Assembly: GCF_000298315.2 (NCBI RefSeq)
Contig: NZ_AEYE02000037.1
Span: 1 to 64,000, forward strand
From: Rhizobium grahamii CCGE 502
GTDB lineage: Bacteria > Pseudomonadota > Alphaproteobacteria > Rhizobiales > Rhizobiaceae
Reading direction: 5' to 3'
DNA length: 64,000 bases
Every line of letters begins with the position of its first letter. The stretch's first letter is position 1. The notes under the pieces are model-generated. The model saw nothing but the letters and a program-made list of their open reading frames with translations, was not told the origin of the DNA and made no database searches. This document shows, piece after piece, positions 1 through 8,973 of this stretch. The position numbers and the translations under genes were made by a program.

Positions 1-1
1 G

Positions 2-400
2 AAAGCCTACAAGCAGAATCCTTACCCTCAGTCCGCTCCCGCGTTCCGACGACGTCTCGACAGGATCTTTACCCTGCGCACCGGGTATGAGGCTCTCGAC
101 AAGTTGCTCGAACGGCTGCATCGACGAAAGTATGAGCTGCTGAAGGTCCTCGAACATCCCGATATTCCGTTGCACACCAACGCATCGGAGAATGACCTGC
201 GAACGTTTGTCACGAAGCGGAAGATCTCCGGCGGTACGATGAGCGAGGATGGACGTGTTGCGCGCGATGTCATGCTCGGCTTGATGAAGACGTGCCAGAA
301 GTTGGGGCTTTCCTTCTACCACTTCCTCGGTGACCGGCTCGGCATTGGCAAAGGTCACGCCGTCCCGCCGTTGCCGGCGATCATTCTCGCTCGGGCCTGA
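2..400 (+). CDS. IS66-type transposase, C-terminal part (runs in from left edge)
   Basis: The frame is open from base 2 and stops at 398-400, leaving about 132 residues of a longer protein. The segment HTNASENDLR, followed by KRKISGGT and a GLMKTCQKLGL helix, is the end of the catalytic core of IS66-type DDE transposases. The glutamate in the SEND stretch is probably the third acidic residue. The N-terminal part lies outside the window, so it is unknown whether the gene is whole. No accessory IS66 ORFs or terminal inverted repeat were identified here. It fits the mobile-element character of the first 8 kb. Confidence 0.75.
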   Translation, partial: KAYKQNPYPQSAPAFRRRLDRIFTLRTGYEALDKLLERLHRRKYELLKVLEHPDIPLHTNASENDLRTFVTKRKISGGTMSEDGRVARDVMLGLMKTCQKLGLSFYHFLGDRLGIGKGHAVPPLPAIILARA

Positions 401-934
401 CCTCCGCAGCCGCTCGGACTGGCCGCACTCAGCGACGTTGCCCAACGAACCGCCAGTGCCACCAAATCTGCTCCACGTACCGCCGCCGCGGACATTGGCC
501 GGCAATCACCGGCATTATAACTCTCTGAAATTATAGTAAAGGCACCATTAACCAGAAGCGATATTGCCGATTGCTTCCGTTGCCGCCTATGATTGCGGGT
601 TGGCTGTCTAAACCATCGATAATGATCGGCTATCGATGACGATTTCATCTCAGGCGGCCGGTTTAGCTGCTGTTCTTCGCCGGAAAGGGCGCGAGGGGCT
701 CGCAGAAGGCGTCCCTGTCCCTCCCCTCCTCCCCTAGATCCGCTCGTTTTCAGGCATTTCAGCCATTGGAGCTCGCTGACGCGGGTTATGCCACCCGCCC
801 GCCCCAATACTCATCCGCGGGCCAGAATCGAGTCCCACGAGGCTCCATTTTGTGCGTAAAACACGCTTGCAAAGGACTATTTTCTCACGCATTCTTTATC
901 TGTACAAAGCACCTGAAAAACGCACGAGAAAAAC
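401..934. other. Gene-free stretch upstream of the resolvase
   Basis: No convincing gene is seen in these 534 bases. The left end of the tni transposon and the recombination (res) site of the resolvase would be expected here. An A+T-richer patch at about 855-925, with several CGCA/TGCG words just before the resolvase start, is the most likely place for a res site. Neither a transposon terminal repeat nor res subsites could be defined by eye. Confidence 0.4.
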
Positions 935-1852
935 ATGGCAAAACGGCATGCCGCCAATCCAGCGCCGAGCCCCAAACGGCTTATCGGTTATGCCCGCGTC
1001 TCGACCGACGATCAGGTCCATGATGCGCAGATGGACGAGTTGCGCGCCGCCGGTTGTGAGCGGATTTTTCAGGAGCACGGATCCGGCGCATCACGAGCTC
1101 GACCGGTGCTGACAAGGTTGCTCGGAGACCTGACTGCCGGCGATGTGCTCGTCGTCGTCCGCCTAGATCGCCTCGCCCGCTCTGTCAGCCACCTGTTGCA
1201 GGTGATCGAGGACCTTGAAGAGCGCGGTGTTCATTTCAGGTCGATCCGCGATCCGATCGATACGTCCACACCACAGGGCATGTTCTCCCTGCAGGTTCTC
1301 GGAGCGGTCGCCCAGCTCGAACGTGCACTGATCGCCGAGCGAACCAAGGCAGGCATCAAGGCGGCAAAAGCCCGCGGCAAGCTGCCGGGTAATCCCGGAC
1401 TTCGTGAGCGGAGACCGGAAGCCATCAAGGCGGTGTCCAAGGCGCGAGAAAAACTCTATCTCGACGAGCTGATCTCCTCCGCCCAAACCTGGCTGCCGAT
1501 GGTGCGGCAGCTGCGGCCCCAACACAGCTGGGACAATGTCGTCCGGGTACTCAATCGCCGGGGCCATGACTGGACGGTCGAACGGCTGCGCCGCGCAGTG
1601 CATCGGATGGTCCGCGAGAAGCTGGCCGATCCCGAGCTTCTGGCGCGCTCGCCCCGTCGTGCCCCGGAAGATCACCTGATGAAGCTCGTTGCAGCGATTG
1701 CCATTGCTGATCCCGGCCTGTCACTGCGCGATATTGCCGCCCAACTGGATCAAATGGGTGAGCGGCCGGCGCGCGGTGGGCGGAAATGGCAGCCTTCCTC
1801 TGTTCGCCACCTGCTGGATGAGGCACATCGGTTTGGCCTCATTCGTCATTGA
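935..1852 (+). CDS. tniR: Serine recombinase (TniR-type resolvase)
   Basis: This 305-residue protein has the resolvase/invertase catalytic domain in its first half. It shows YARVSTDDQ with the nucleophile Ser23, a VVVRLDRLARS active-site block near residues 74-83, and an AQLERALIAERT long-helix start. Resolvases of Tn3 type are about 185 residues; here a further 120 residues with helix-turn-helix-like segments follow, as in the larger resolvases accompanying TniA/TniB/TniQ. It probably resolves cointegrates made by the neighbouring tni transposase. It converges on the tniQ-like gene, with which its 3' end overlaps by about 14 bp. In classical Tn5053/Tn402 elements all four tni genes point the same way, so this arrangement is atypical. 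The coding frame looks intact. Confidence 0.85.
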   Translation: MAKRHAANPAPSPKRLIGYARVSTDDQVHDAQMDELRAAGCERIFQEHGSGASRARPVLTRLLGDLTAGDVLVVVRLDRLARSVSHLLQVIEDLEERGVHFRSIRDPIDTSTPQGMFSLQVLGAVAQLERALIAERTKAGIKAAKARGKLPGNPGLRERRPEAIKAVSKAREKLYLDELISSAQTWLPMVRQLRPQHSWDNVVRVLNRRGHDWTVERLRRAVHRMVREKLADPELLARSPRRAPEDHLMKLVAAIAIADPGLSLRDIAAQLDQMGERPARGGRKWQPSSVRHLLDEAHRFGLIRH

Positions 1853-2903
1853 GGGCGCGGAGCATCAACTTGCCGATTGCCCGGTTTCTTGCGCGCCCTG
1901 CTTTGGATGGCAAAGATTTCCAGCCTTCGCTTTGGATAATGCCGCGTGCCAACTGCCGGTATTCGGTTTCCGCACGGAGATTCACGACTGACGCCGCCCG
2001 CGTTGGTGGAGGTGCCTGATGACACTCTTCGGTCGGCCCTTGCTCGAATTGCCGAAAGGCTTCGCGAACGGAGGAAGAGAGCGGAACCGTTTTGGGAGCC
2101 ACCTGAAAGAGGAGGTTGGCAATGGTCGTAATGGTTACAGCTCGCCATGCCGGTGGAAGGCTGGCCAGCGGCGCCGCGCCTTTCGCGACTGACGCCCGCT
2201 GACCATAAGGCAGTGATAAGCCCAGCGCGGCGATGTATGGCATCCCCTCCGGCCGAGGCGACCAGAGAAAGCGGCTTGCCGCGTCGATACGTTCAAACTC
2301 CGACCCACCCTTGCCGATAGCCTCGCCTACAACGAAGCAACCTGCAGCAGGTCTGTTTGATCGCGGCGCGGGAACCTCCGCGCCGAGACAATCGCATCGC
2401 AATCACGGGCAAAACAGTCTGACAACGCCAACAGGTGTGGACCGAAACTGAAACAGACCACTACGGAAACACCCACTGCAGTTAATCTCGAGGCCACTCT
2501 TGTGGCGGGGGCAGGCAACTGCTTCGACACATGCCCAAGATCGCCGGCAATAGTGATCCCTCCCCTCTTCTGCGTCTTCATCCAGGCATGTCGGACAAAC
2601 GCCTCGATGGGCGGGGTCGCTCACGAATGAAGCCCTGCTGCGCCCGGTATTTTGCAAAGACAGCCGCTCCAGATCGACTTGACGCAGGCGACAGGCAAGC
2701 GCCCATAAACGGGTTGCGGGCTGGTCGGCCGAAACATCGTGGCGAAAGAGATGCGGGTTAGGGCCTACCGAGCCCCCACTTATCCAGTTTTCCACCTGCC
2801 GAGGTGAGCAAGAATAATGGCTCGACACCCGCCAATGCCAACAGCTTAGGAGTTCATCTTCAAAGGGCCGTGGAGCCAAAGCCAGCAGCCGCACCGGTCT
2901 CAC
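1839..2903 (-). pseudogene. tniQ: TniQ-like transposition accessory gene interrupted by one in-frame TGA
   Basis: The first 166 codons (2903 down to 2406) encode a TniQ-type N-terminus with zinc-finger-like cysteine pairs, including CPTCLDE and the ECNSCGC-like INCSGCF. A TGA at 2405-2403 then stops the frame. The same frame stays open for another 187 codons to 1839, giving 353 codons in all, close to the usual TniQ length. The extended frame ends just inside the resolvase gene, as a compact transposon would. The start overlaps the fused tniAB gene by 4 bp (ATGA), so both belong to one operon. TniQ family proteins assist target-site choice in Tn7-like and Tn5053-like elements. Assignment of the downstream half rests on frame continuity rather than recognised motifs. 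Confidence 0.6.
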
Positions 2904-4519
2904 TGGGTTGCACGTCGCTGCAGGCGGCCTTCAGTGCGCCGCGCCATCGCAACAAGCGGCAGGATCAAGTTGTCACCGTCGAAGCTCTCCAAGGTGATCG
3001 CCTCTTTGCCATTTCGGACGGCTTCGACGGCAACTGTCTCGATCAAGCGAAAAATTCGCACCGTGACGCCGTCGGTCATATCCAACACCTTGCGACGCAA
3101 CGCTGCGGTCCCGAGCTGTGATGGCTTGCGTAGAGGCAGTATGCTCCCGAGACTTGCGAGCAATTGGGCGAGCTGCGGCGTATTGGACCAGCGCTTCAGG
3201 TGAAAGGCCTCAAACCTTTCTGCAAGCTGCGGATCCGTCAACAACGCCTGTCGGGCGAGATCGGTGCCTGCGCAGATCAACGGCACTTTCAGATCGTTCG
3301 CCAGAAAGCGGATTACGTTGAGGAAGACCCGTTGCTGCCGATATGTCCCCGTCAACATGGCATGGATCTCATCGATGATCAGCATCCGTACCCCCATCCT
3401 TCGCATCAAGGTCCGGCACGTGGTCTTCAGTCGGTAGGTCGCGTCTCCACTTGGACCTGGTGCACTCAATGCATTGAGGAGTTCACCGTAGACATCGCGC
3501 TCGACGGGTTCGGCCGGCATCTGCATCGCCACGACCGGCATGCTCGTCACACCCGTTCCACGATCGAAGATGGGCTGGTGATCCCGAAGAAATTTTCGAA
3601 TGATCTTGGTCTTTCCCATACCCGTATCGCCGTAGAGAAGCAGACAGGGCATTGGGCGAGCAACTGGTCGATGGATAAGATTGATGCCGTGTTCGGCCGC
3701 ACCCCAGGCCAGCGCCTTTCCCCGAAACTCCCGAGCGTTGTCGAGATGAATGGCGGTGGGCAAACCATGGACGGGCCAATCGCCGACCACGTTTCGCTCA
3801 ACGAGCCACGAAGCCTTTGGCAAGACCATGTGCCGGATGGCCAGGGCGACAGATGTTGACGATGGGTGCTCAAGGCTCAGATAGAAGCCGGCCACCATGC
3901 GGCTGGCGACATCTATCGCCAAGGTCAGCCAAGAGCGCTGCAATGGTTGGCGGTTTACAGCGTCAACAACAAAGAGATCGACCAACGTGTGATCGATCTG
4001 CACGACTTCCAGCGCGTGCCCGACTGAATACTCATCGACAACCGGCACGTATTGCTGACGGGCGACGCTAGCACCCTCTCGGGCTTTGGCCAACTTCCTC
4101 TGGCCGGAACGATCAATTCGAACCTTCACGGCTTTCCAGGAGGGCGCAGATATGTTTCGCTGACGGCAAATGAACCGGACATGATCATGGACGGCGGTGA
4201 TCGTCGGTCGCTCGCGGCGGCAATAAATTTCTTGGATGGCGCAGCCGACTGCGTCTTCCTGCTCCGACAACAGCAGCCGCCTTCCCTTCTTCGGACCAGG
4301 CGTTTCATCCAGCAATGAACTGGTCACCGGCTTTCGCCGGAATTGACCGAGCAGCTGATAGAACCTTGTGGCTTTGAGACCCAACTCCCGGCACGCGGCA
4401 AATCTCTCCGCGGCGCTCAGTTTCTTTTCGAACGCGAGGGGCCGAATGACGGCCTCGCGAACCACAGCCTTTTGCCAAGCTGTCTCCCTGTTGAGCATCT
4501 TGTCAGGTGTTTGCACCAT
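2900..4519 (-). CDS. In-frame TniA-TniB fusion (truncated DDE transposase joined to AAA+ ATPase)
   Basis: Residues 1 to about 289 are the front part of a TniA/TnsB-type transposase: a helix-turn-helix N-terminus, then a DDE core with the first aspartate in VVQIDHT (D176) and the second in IHLDNAREF (D260). At about residue 289 (near base 3653) the sequence switches to a TniB/TnsC-type AAA+ ATPase, with Walker A GDTGMGKT (297-304), Walker B LIIDEIH (380-386) and a TniB-like C-terminus. The transposase segment carrying the third catalytic acid and the Mu-C region, and the TniB N-terminus, are missing. The simplest explanation is an in-frame deletion joining adjacent genes. The product should not catalyse transposition alone but could still bind ATP. 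It overlaps the tniQ-like gene by 4 bp. Confidence 0.85.
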   Translation of the reverse strand: MVQTPDKMLNRETAWQKAVVREAVIRPLAFEKKLSAAERFAACRELGLKATRFYQLLGQFRRKPVTSSLLDETPGPKKGRRLLLSEQEDAVGCAIQEIYCRRERPTITAVHDHVRFICRQRNISAPSWKAVKVRIDRSGQRKLAKAREGASVARQQYVPVVDEYSVGHALEVVQIDHTLVDLFVVDAVNRQPLQRSWLTLAIDVASRMVAGFYLSLEHPSSTSVALAIRHMVLPKASWLVERNVVGDWPVHGLPTAIHLDNAREFRGKALAWGAAEHGINLIHRPVARPMPCLLLYGDTGMGKTKIIRKFLRDHQPIFDRGTGVTSMPVVAMQMPAEPVERDVYGELLNALSAPGPSGDATYRLKTTCRTLMRRMGVRMLIIDEIHAMLTGTYRQQRVFLNVIRFLANDLKVPLICAGTDLARQALLTDPQLAERFEAFHLKRWSNTPQLAQLLASLGSILPLRKPSQLGTAALRRKVLDMTDGVTVRIFRLIETVAVEAVRNGKEAITLESFDGDNLILPLVAMARRTEGRLQRRATQ

Positions 4520-4799
4520 TGGGGCTTCCTCGCCAACGTGTCGGCTTCGCCTTGGTCAATTGCTGCAGATGTCAGGATGCTCCCCAAGAATGACAGGTGA
4601 AAGACGCTTGGTCTTGGACGCCATTCTACCGAAAATGGCTGCTGTCGTCCAAAGAAGACATGCCGTCACTCGACAAAGAGAAACACAACCGATCGCTGTC
4701 CGTCATCGTTTTCGATGGAGTATCATCCGTGTGCCTTCTTTTACTGAGATTCAATATCGCCAATTAGAGGCCTCATTCGATTTGAAAGAGGCTTGAAAA
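4520..4799. other. Gap holding the expected outer end of the tni element
   Basis: These 280 bases lie upstream of the tniAB start and should contain the transposon terminus. Short TGTCA/TGACA words recur (about 4570 and 4591, and on the other strand near 4660-4690), as expected of TniA-type end-binding sites. No matching inverted repeat was found on the other side, so the boundary is not called. Confidence 0.3.
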
Positions 4800-5744
4800 A
4801 TGAATGACTTCGTTTCCGGCGTAAAATCACGCAACATCCTCGTGCTCGGTGCAGGTGAGCTTGGGATGCCTGTCCTGCGCAATCTGGCTAGCCGCGCAAA
4901 GGTCATCGAAGGAGCAAAGATAAGCGTCCTGCTGCGCGCCAGCGCCGTGGAGTCCAGCGCGCCGACAAAGCAGCGGGACGTCCGCGAGACCCGTGACTTG
5001 GGCATAGAGATCGTCATAGGCGATCTGGTGAAGAGCTCAATCGACGAGCTGGCATCCCTGTTTTCACGGTACGATACCGTCATTGGCTGCACGGGCTATG
5101 CGGCGGGGATCAACACCCCGATGAAACTCGCCAAGGCGGCGTTGCAATCCGGAATACCGCGCTATTTCCCTTGGCAGTTCGGCGTCGATTTCGAGGCGAT
5201 CGGTCGAGGCGGTCCGCAGGACATCTTCGACGCGCAGCTTGATGTCCGGGAACTTCTGCGCTCACAGGATAAGACCGAATGGGTCATCATTTCCACCGGC
5301 ATGTTCATGAGCTATCTCTTCGAGCCGGAATTCGGTGTTGTTGATCTGGAAAAGAACGCCGTGAAAGCCTTGGGCAGCTTCGATACGGCTGTCACGGTGA
5401 CGACGCCCGACGACATCGGCGTACTCACTGCTGAGATCGTCTTCTACGAGCCGACCATCAGCAACGAAATTGTCTTCCTGGCAGGTGATACCGTTACCTA
5501 TGGCGAGCTCGCTGAAAAGCTGGAGGCGGGTTTGAACCGGCCCTTCAACAGGTCCGAATGGACTGTTCCAGCTCTTATGGAAGAACTGGCAAATGACCCC
5601 CAAAACATGATGCGCAAATACCGAGCAGCCTTTGGCATCGGGCGCGGAATGGCATGGGACAAGGCCAGCACTTTCAACGTACGCGAAGGCATTAAGGTCA
5701 CGGATGTATCCGATTGGATTAACGCGAACCTTCGCAGCAACTAG
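4800..5744 (+). CDS. NmrA-like NAD(P)-binding oxidoreductase
   Basis: The 314-residue product begins with a Rossmann strand and a GAGELG nucleotide-binding loop (residues 17-22). It follows the atypical short-chain dehydrogenase plan of NmrA/isoflavone-reductase-like proteins: a variable middle, FPWQFGVDF near residue 122 and a substrate domain at the C-terminus. Such proteins are either NADPH-dependent reductases of aromatic or alcohol substrates or redox sensors; which applies cannot be told. The start is supported by an AAAGAGG ribosome site nine bases upstream. It stands alone between the tni element and a toxin-antitoxin remnant, and may be transposon cargo or a host gene interrupted by insertions. 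Confidence 0.75.
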   Translation: MNDFVSGVKSRNILVLGAGELGMPVLRNLASRAKVIEGAKISVLLRASAVESSAPTKQRDVRETRDLGIEIVIGDLVKSSIDELASLFSRYDTVIGCTGYAAGINTPMKLAKAALQSGIPRYFPWQFGVDFEAIGRGGPQDIFDAQLDVRELLRSQDKTEWVIISTGMFMSYLFEPEFGVVDLEKNAVKALGSFDTAVTVTTPDDIGVLTAEIVFYEPTISNEIVFLAGDTVTYGELAEKLEAGLNRPFNRSEWTVPALMEELANDPQNMMRKYRAAFGIGRGMAWDKASTFNVREGIKVTDVSDWINANLRSN

Positions 5745-6350
<606 letters not shown>

Positions 6351-6351
<1 letters not shown>

Positions 6352-6726
6352 TGGCGTTTGTCATCGATGCCTCCCTCGCAGCGGCCTGGCTGCTGCCGGA
6401 GGAATACAGCGAAGCAGCCGAGACCATCATCGCCGCGATCACTGCCCCCTGCCCCGTACCGTCGCTGTTTTTCTTCGAGATCCGCAACATCCTTGCCATG
6501 GCCGAGCGCCGCGGTCGCATCGGCGCTGGCGGCGCCCTGGTCGGAATGGAACGGGCAAGGCGCCTGCCTGCTGGCCGCCAGCCATACGCTCAGCGCCTAC
6601 GATGCTGCCTATCTGGCCCTCGTCGTCAATCGTAGCGCTCCGCTGGCGACGCTCGACCGCAAACTGGCAGCGGCAGCGCGCCGGGAAGGCGTCAGCGTCC
6701 TCGGTCCGTTTGCCCATGGCGACTGA
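6351..6726 (+). pseudogene. VapC-type PIN-domain toxin, frameshifted
   Basis: The frame beginning MAFVIDASLAAAWLLPEE carries the first PIN-domain acidic residue, and FFFEIRNIL the second. About 60 codons in, the recognisable sequence moves to another frame: LLAASHTLSAYDAAYLALV, then ATLDRKLAAAA, which hold the remaining acidic residues. Roughly 15 residues of the usual PIN domain also seem to be missing around 6535-6570. The reading frame as written ends at 6635 with nonsense. PIN toxins are ribonucleases; this one should be inactive. It sits in a TA pair with the upstream antitoxin and overlaps the start of the integrase gene. Confidence 0.75.
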
Positions 6727-7864
6727 TCGTCCGGCCAGCGATACCGTCGATCGCCGCGCCGGTGCACTCGACACCATCGCCGCGGTCCTGCCGATCGAGC
6801 GGCGCAACGAGCTTGCCGAGCTGTTGACTGACGCGGATATCGAGACCCTGCGCCATCTCGTCAACGAGGGAATGGGCGAAAACACCCTGCGGGCGTTGAC
6901 CTCAGATCTTGCCTACCTGCAAGCCTGGTCTCTGGCAGTGACGGGTAGCCCGCTGCCCTGGCCGGCGCCGGAAGCGCTGCTGCTGAAGTTCGTCGCCCAT
7001 CACCTCTGGGACCCGCAGCGACGGGCGTCCGATCCCGATCATGGCATGCCGGCCGATGTCGATCACAGCCTTCGAAGCCAAGGCTTTCTCAAGGCCGCAG
7101 GCCCGCACGCACCGGCGACGGTGCGCCGGCGGCTGGCGAGCTGGTCGACCTTAACCCACTGGCGTGGGCTCGAAGGCGCCTTCACGTCCCCTCCCCTCAA
7201 GGCGGCCATCCGCTTGGCCGTGCGCGCCGCGCCGCGGCACCGGCGCCGCAAAAGCGCCAAGGCGGTCACCGCTGACGTGCTTGCGAAACTGCTCGCCACC
7301 TGCGAGAGCGACAGCTTGCGCGATCGGCGCGACCGAGCGATCCTGATGATTGCCTTTGACTCAGGCGGCCGCCGGCGCAGCGAGATCGCCGCGCTTCGCG
7401 TCGAGCAGCTGAGTGCCGAGGCGCCGATCGAGCAAAAGGACGGCCCTCCCCTCCCCTCGCTGGCCATTCATCTCGGCCGTACGAAGACGACGTCGGGCGA
7501 GCAGGACGAGGTCGTCTATCTCACCGGCCGGCCGGTGGAGGCGCTCGCTGCCTGGATGGCGGCGGCCAAAATTGACAAAGGCAGCGTCTTCAGGGGGATC
7601 GGGCGCTGGGGAACGCTGTCTCGACGTCCGCTCGACCCGCAATCGATCAACGCCATCATCAAGCAGCGCGCGGCTATGGCCTGACTCGACCCCCTACAGT
7701 TTTCAGCGCACGGATTGCGGTCAGGCTATCTGACGGAGGCCGCCAATCGCCGCATTCCCCTCATAGAGGCGATGGAGCAATCCCGCCATCGGTCGGTGCA
7801 GCAGGCGTCGAGCTACTACAACGATGTCACCCGACGCACCGGCAATGCCGCGCGGATGCTATGA
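6716..7864 (+). pseudogene. Tyrosine recombinase/integrase interrupted by one TGA
   Basis: From ATG 6716 the frame encodes 322 residues of a phage-type integrase: a SAM-like N-terminal domain, then the catalytic domain with the first arginine in the GGRRRSEIAALRVEQL region. A TGA at 7682-7684 stops it. The identical frame continues with HGLRSG (the His-x-x-Arg box), SRHRSVQQASSYY (second His and the nucleophilic tyrosine) and ends at 7864. The gene is thus whole except for a single nonsense codon, probably GGA to TGA. Without the second half the protein lacks the nucleophile and cannot recombine DNA. The start overlaps the decayed vapC. Confidence 0.85.
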
Positions 7865-8015
7865 GACGATTCGACTGGAGGGCGTTAACTCGGTATCTCT
7901 CGTTGCAAGGATGAGCCGGGGTAGAAAAGCTGCCTTCGCATTGGCACCGGGGTCGTATTCTCCGCAGAAAACAAGCGTCGCAATTGCGCCAATGCAAGCT
8001 AACCCATTAGAAAGC

Positions 8016-8429
8016 TTAGAAATCCCACGGATTCACGAGGGCGAGGCCTGTCGTGTCGAAGTCCCTGACATTGCGCGTGGCCAAGCGCCCTCCGTTCACC
8101 CGCGCTATTGCAGCGATCATTGCATCGGGTACTGACATCGCCTGTCCCTGACGAACCGCCTGCCCCATGATTTCGCCGTAGGCGAGCGCGGCTTCTTCTG
8201 TGAGACCAAACATCCGATCGGCAAACCGGCGACGCCATTCCGTCAGCCCTTGCTCCAAACGCTCGGCCCGCTGGTCTGGCCTCATCTTCTGAATGCCGAA
8301 AGCAATCTCAGCGACTGTCACCGTCGGCAATGCCAATTCTGCATCGAACCGAACCAGCCAGGCCATAACAGCCTCGTTAGAGTCCTTCCGCAATGTCTCC
8401 GAGACGACGTTCGTATCGAGAAATATCAA
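8016..8429 (-). CDS. FitB/VapC-type PIN-domain toxin
   Basis: This intact 137-residue PIN-domain protein begins MIFLDTNVVSE. The four expected acidic residues are visible: D5, E41 in VAEIAFG, D102 in VPDAMIAA and D123 in RNVRDF. The family are Mg-dependent ribonucleases acting as toxins of type II systems. The ATG overlaps the end of the antitoxin gene by 4 bp, so the two are translationally coupled. Length and motif order match FitB/VapC of alphaproteobacteria. The pair is likely functional and may stabilise the replicon. Confidence 0.88.
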   Translation of the reverse strand: MIFLDTNVVSETLRKDSNEAVMAWLVRFDAELALPTVTVAEIAFGIQKMRPDQRAERLEQGLTEWRRRFADRMFGLTEEAALAYGEIMGQAVRQGQAMSVPDAMIAAIARVNGGRLATRNVRDFDTTGLALVNPWDF

Positions 8430-8674
8430 AGCTCGATACCCAGGTGAGGACGACGGCTTTCGCGGATGATGGAATCCAGATCGATATCTGTGGCAGCTTG
8501 CGCGTTGACGCGCCGGTAGAAACTTGCAGCTGGCTCGCGGCCCGCCTCGCGTGTCTCGTAGGCCTCAAGCGCACGTTCGACCACCTCCGCAATCGAACGA
8601 TTCTCACGTCGAGCGAGCCGGTGAGCCAGATCCCTTGCCTTGGAGCTTCGGACGGAGAGTTGTGGTGCAGCCAT
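8426..8674 (-). CDS. FitA/VapB-type antitoxin
   Basis: This 82-residue protein starts MAAPQLSVRSSKARDLAHRL, a ribbon-helix-helix-like DNA-binding N-terminus, followed by RSIAEVVERALEAYE and a basic, extended C-terminus that would wrap the toxin. The ATG at 8674 is chosen because AAGGAG lies about ten bases upstream. A longer frame start would run through the operator. It is the first gene of a two-gene operon with the PIN toxin. A perfect palindrome about 50 bp upstream is its probable binding site. Confidence 0.82.
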   Translation of the reverse strand: MAAPQLSVRSSKARDLAHRLARRENRSIAEVVERALEAYETREAGREPAASFYRRVNAQAATDIDLDSIIRESRRPHLGIEL

Positions 8675-8720
8675 TGTGAGAATCTCCTTTACAGCAGATA
8701 TAGGCTCACAACGCTTTGCC

Positions 8721-8746
8721 ATCAAGATGGCAGCAGCCATCTTGAT
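8721..8746. promoter_or_regulatory. Palindromic operator of the FitAB/VapBC operon
   Basis: ATCAAGATGGC, a 4-base spacer, then GCCATCTTGAT form a perfect 11-bp inverted repeat 47 bp upstream of the antitoxin start. Position and symmetry fit autoregulation by the antitoxin or toxin-antitoxin complex; this role is inferred. Confidence 0.65.
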
Positions 8747-8973
8747 ATCTGGGTCACTTGCGCGGTTTTGGCGCGCTCGCTCGAGACCGACCCAATTGGC
8801 TGGACGGACTCCCCCTAAAGACAGATAAGTCGATAGCCGGAACCGACCGGGACAGAATGGCTACTCGCCTGTTCGCATGAGGATGTACGGCATTACCAGC
8901 GCATCCTATGATTGCATTTTAGATGAACATCCCGTAAAAGGTTTGGGTGCGAAATCGTAACGGAGCCGCTACC

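Noticed and set aside
1839-2903. TGA in tniQ as selenocysteine or programmed read-through
   Set aside because: No hairpin typical of a selenocysteine element was seen after the codon, and decay of a mobile gene is simpler.
401-4799. Terminal inverted repeats of the tni element
   Set aside because: TGTCA-type words exist on the right side, but no matching repeat could be found on the left by eye.
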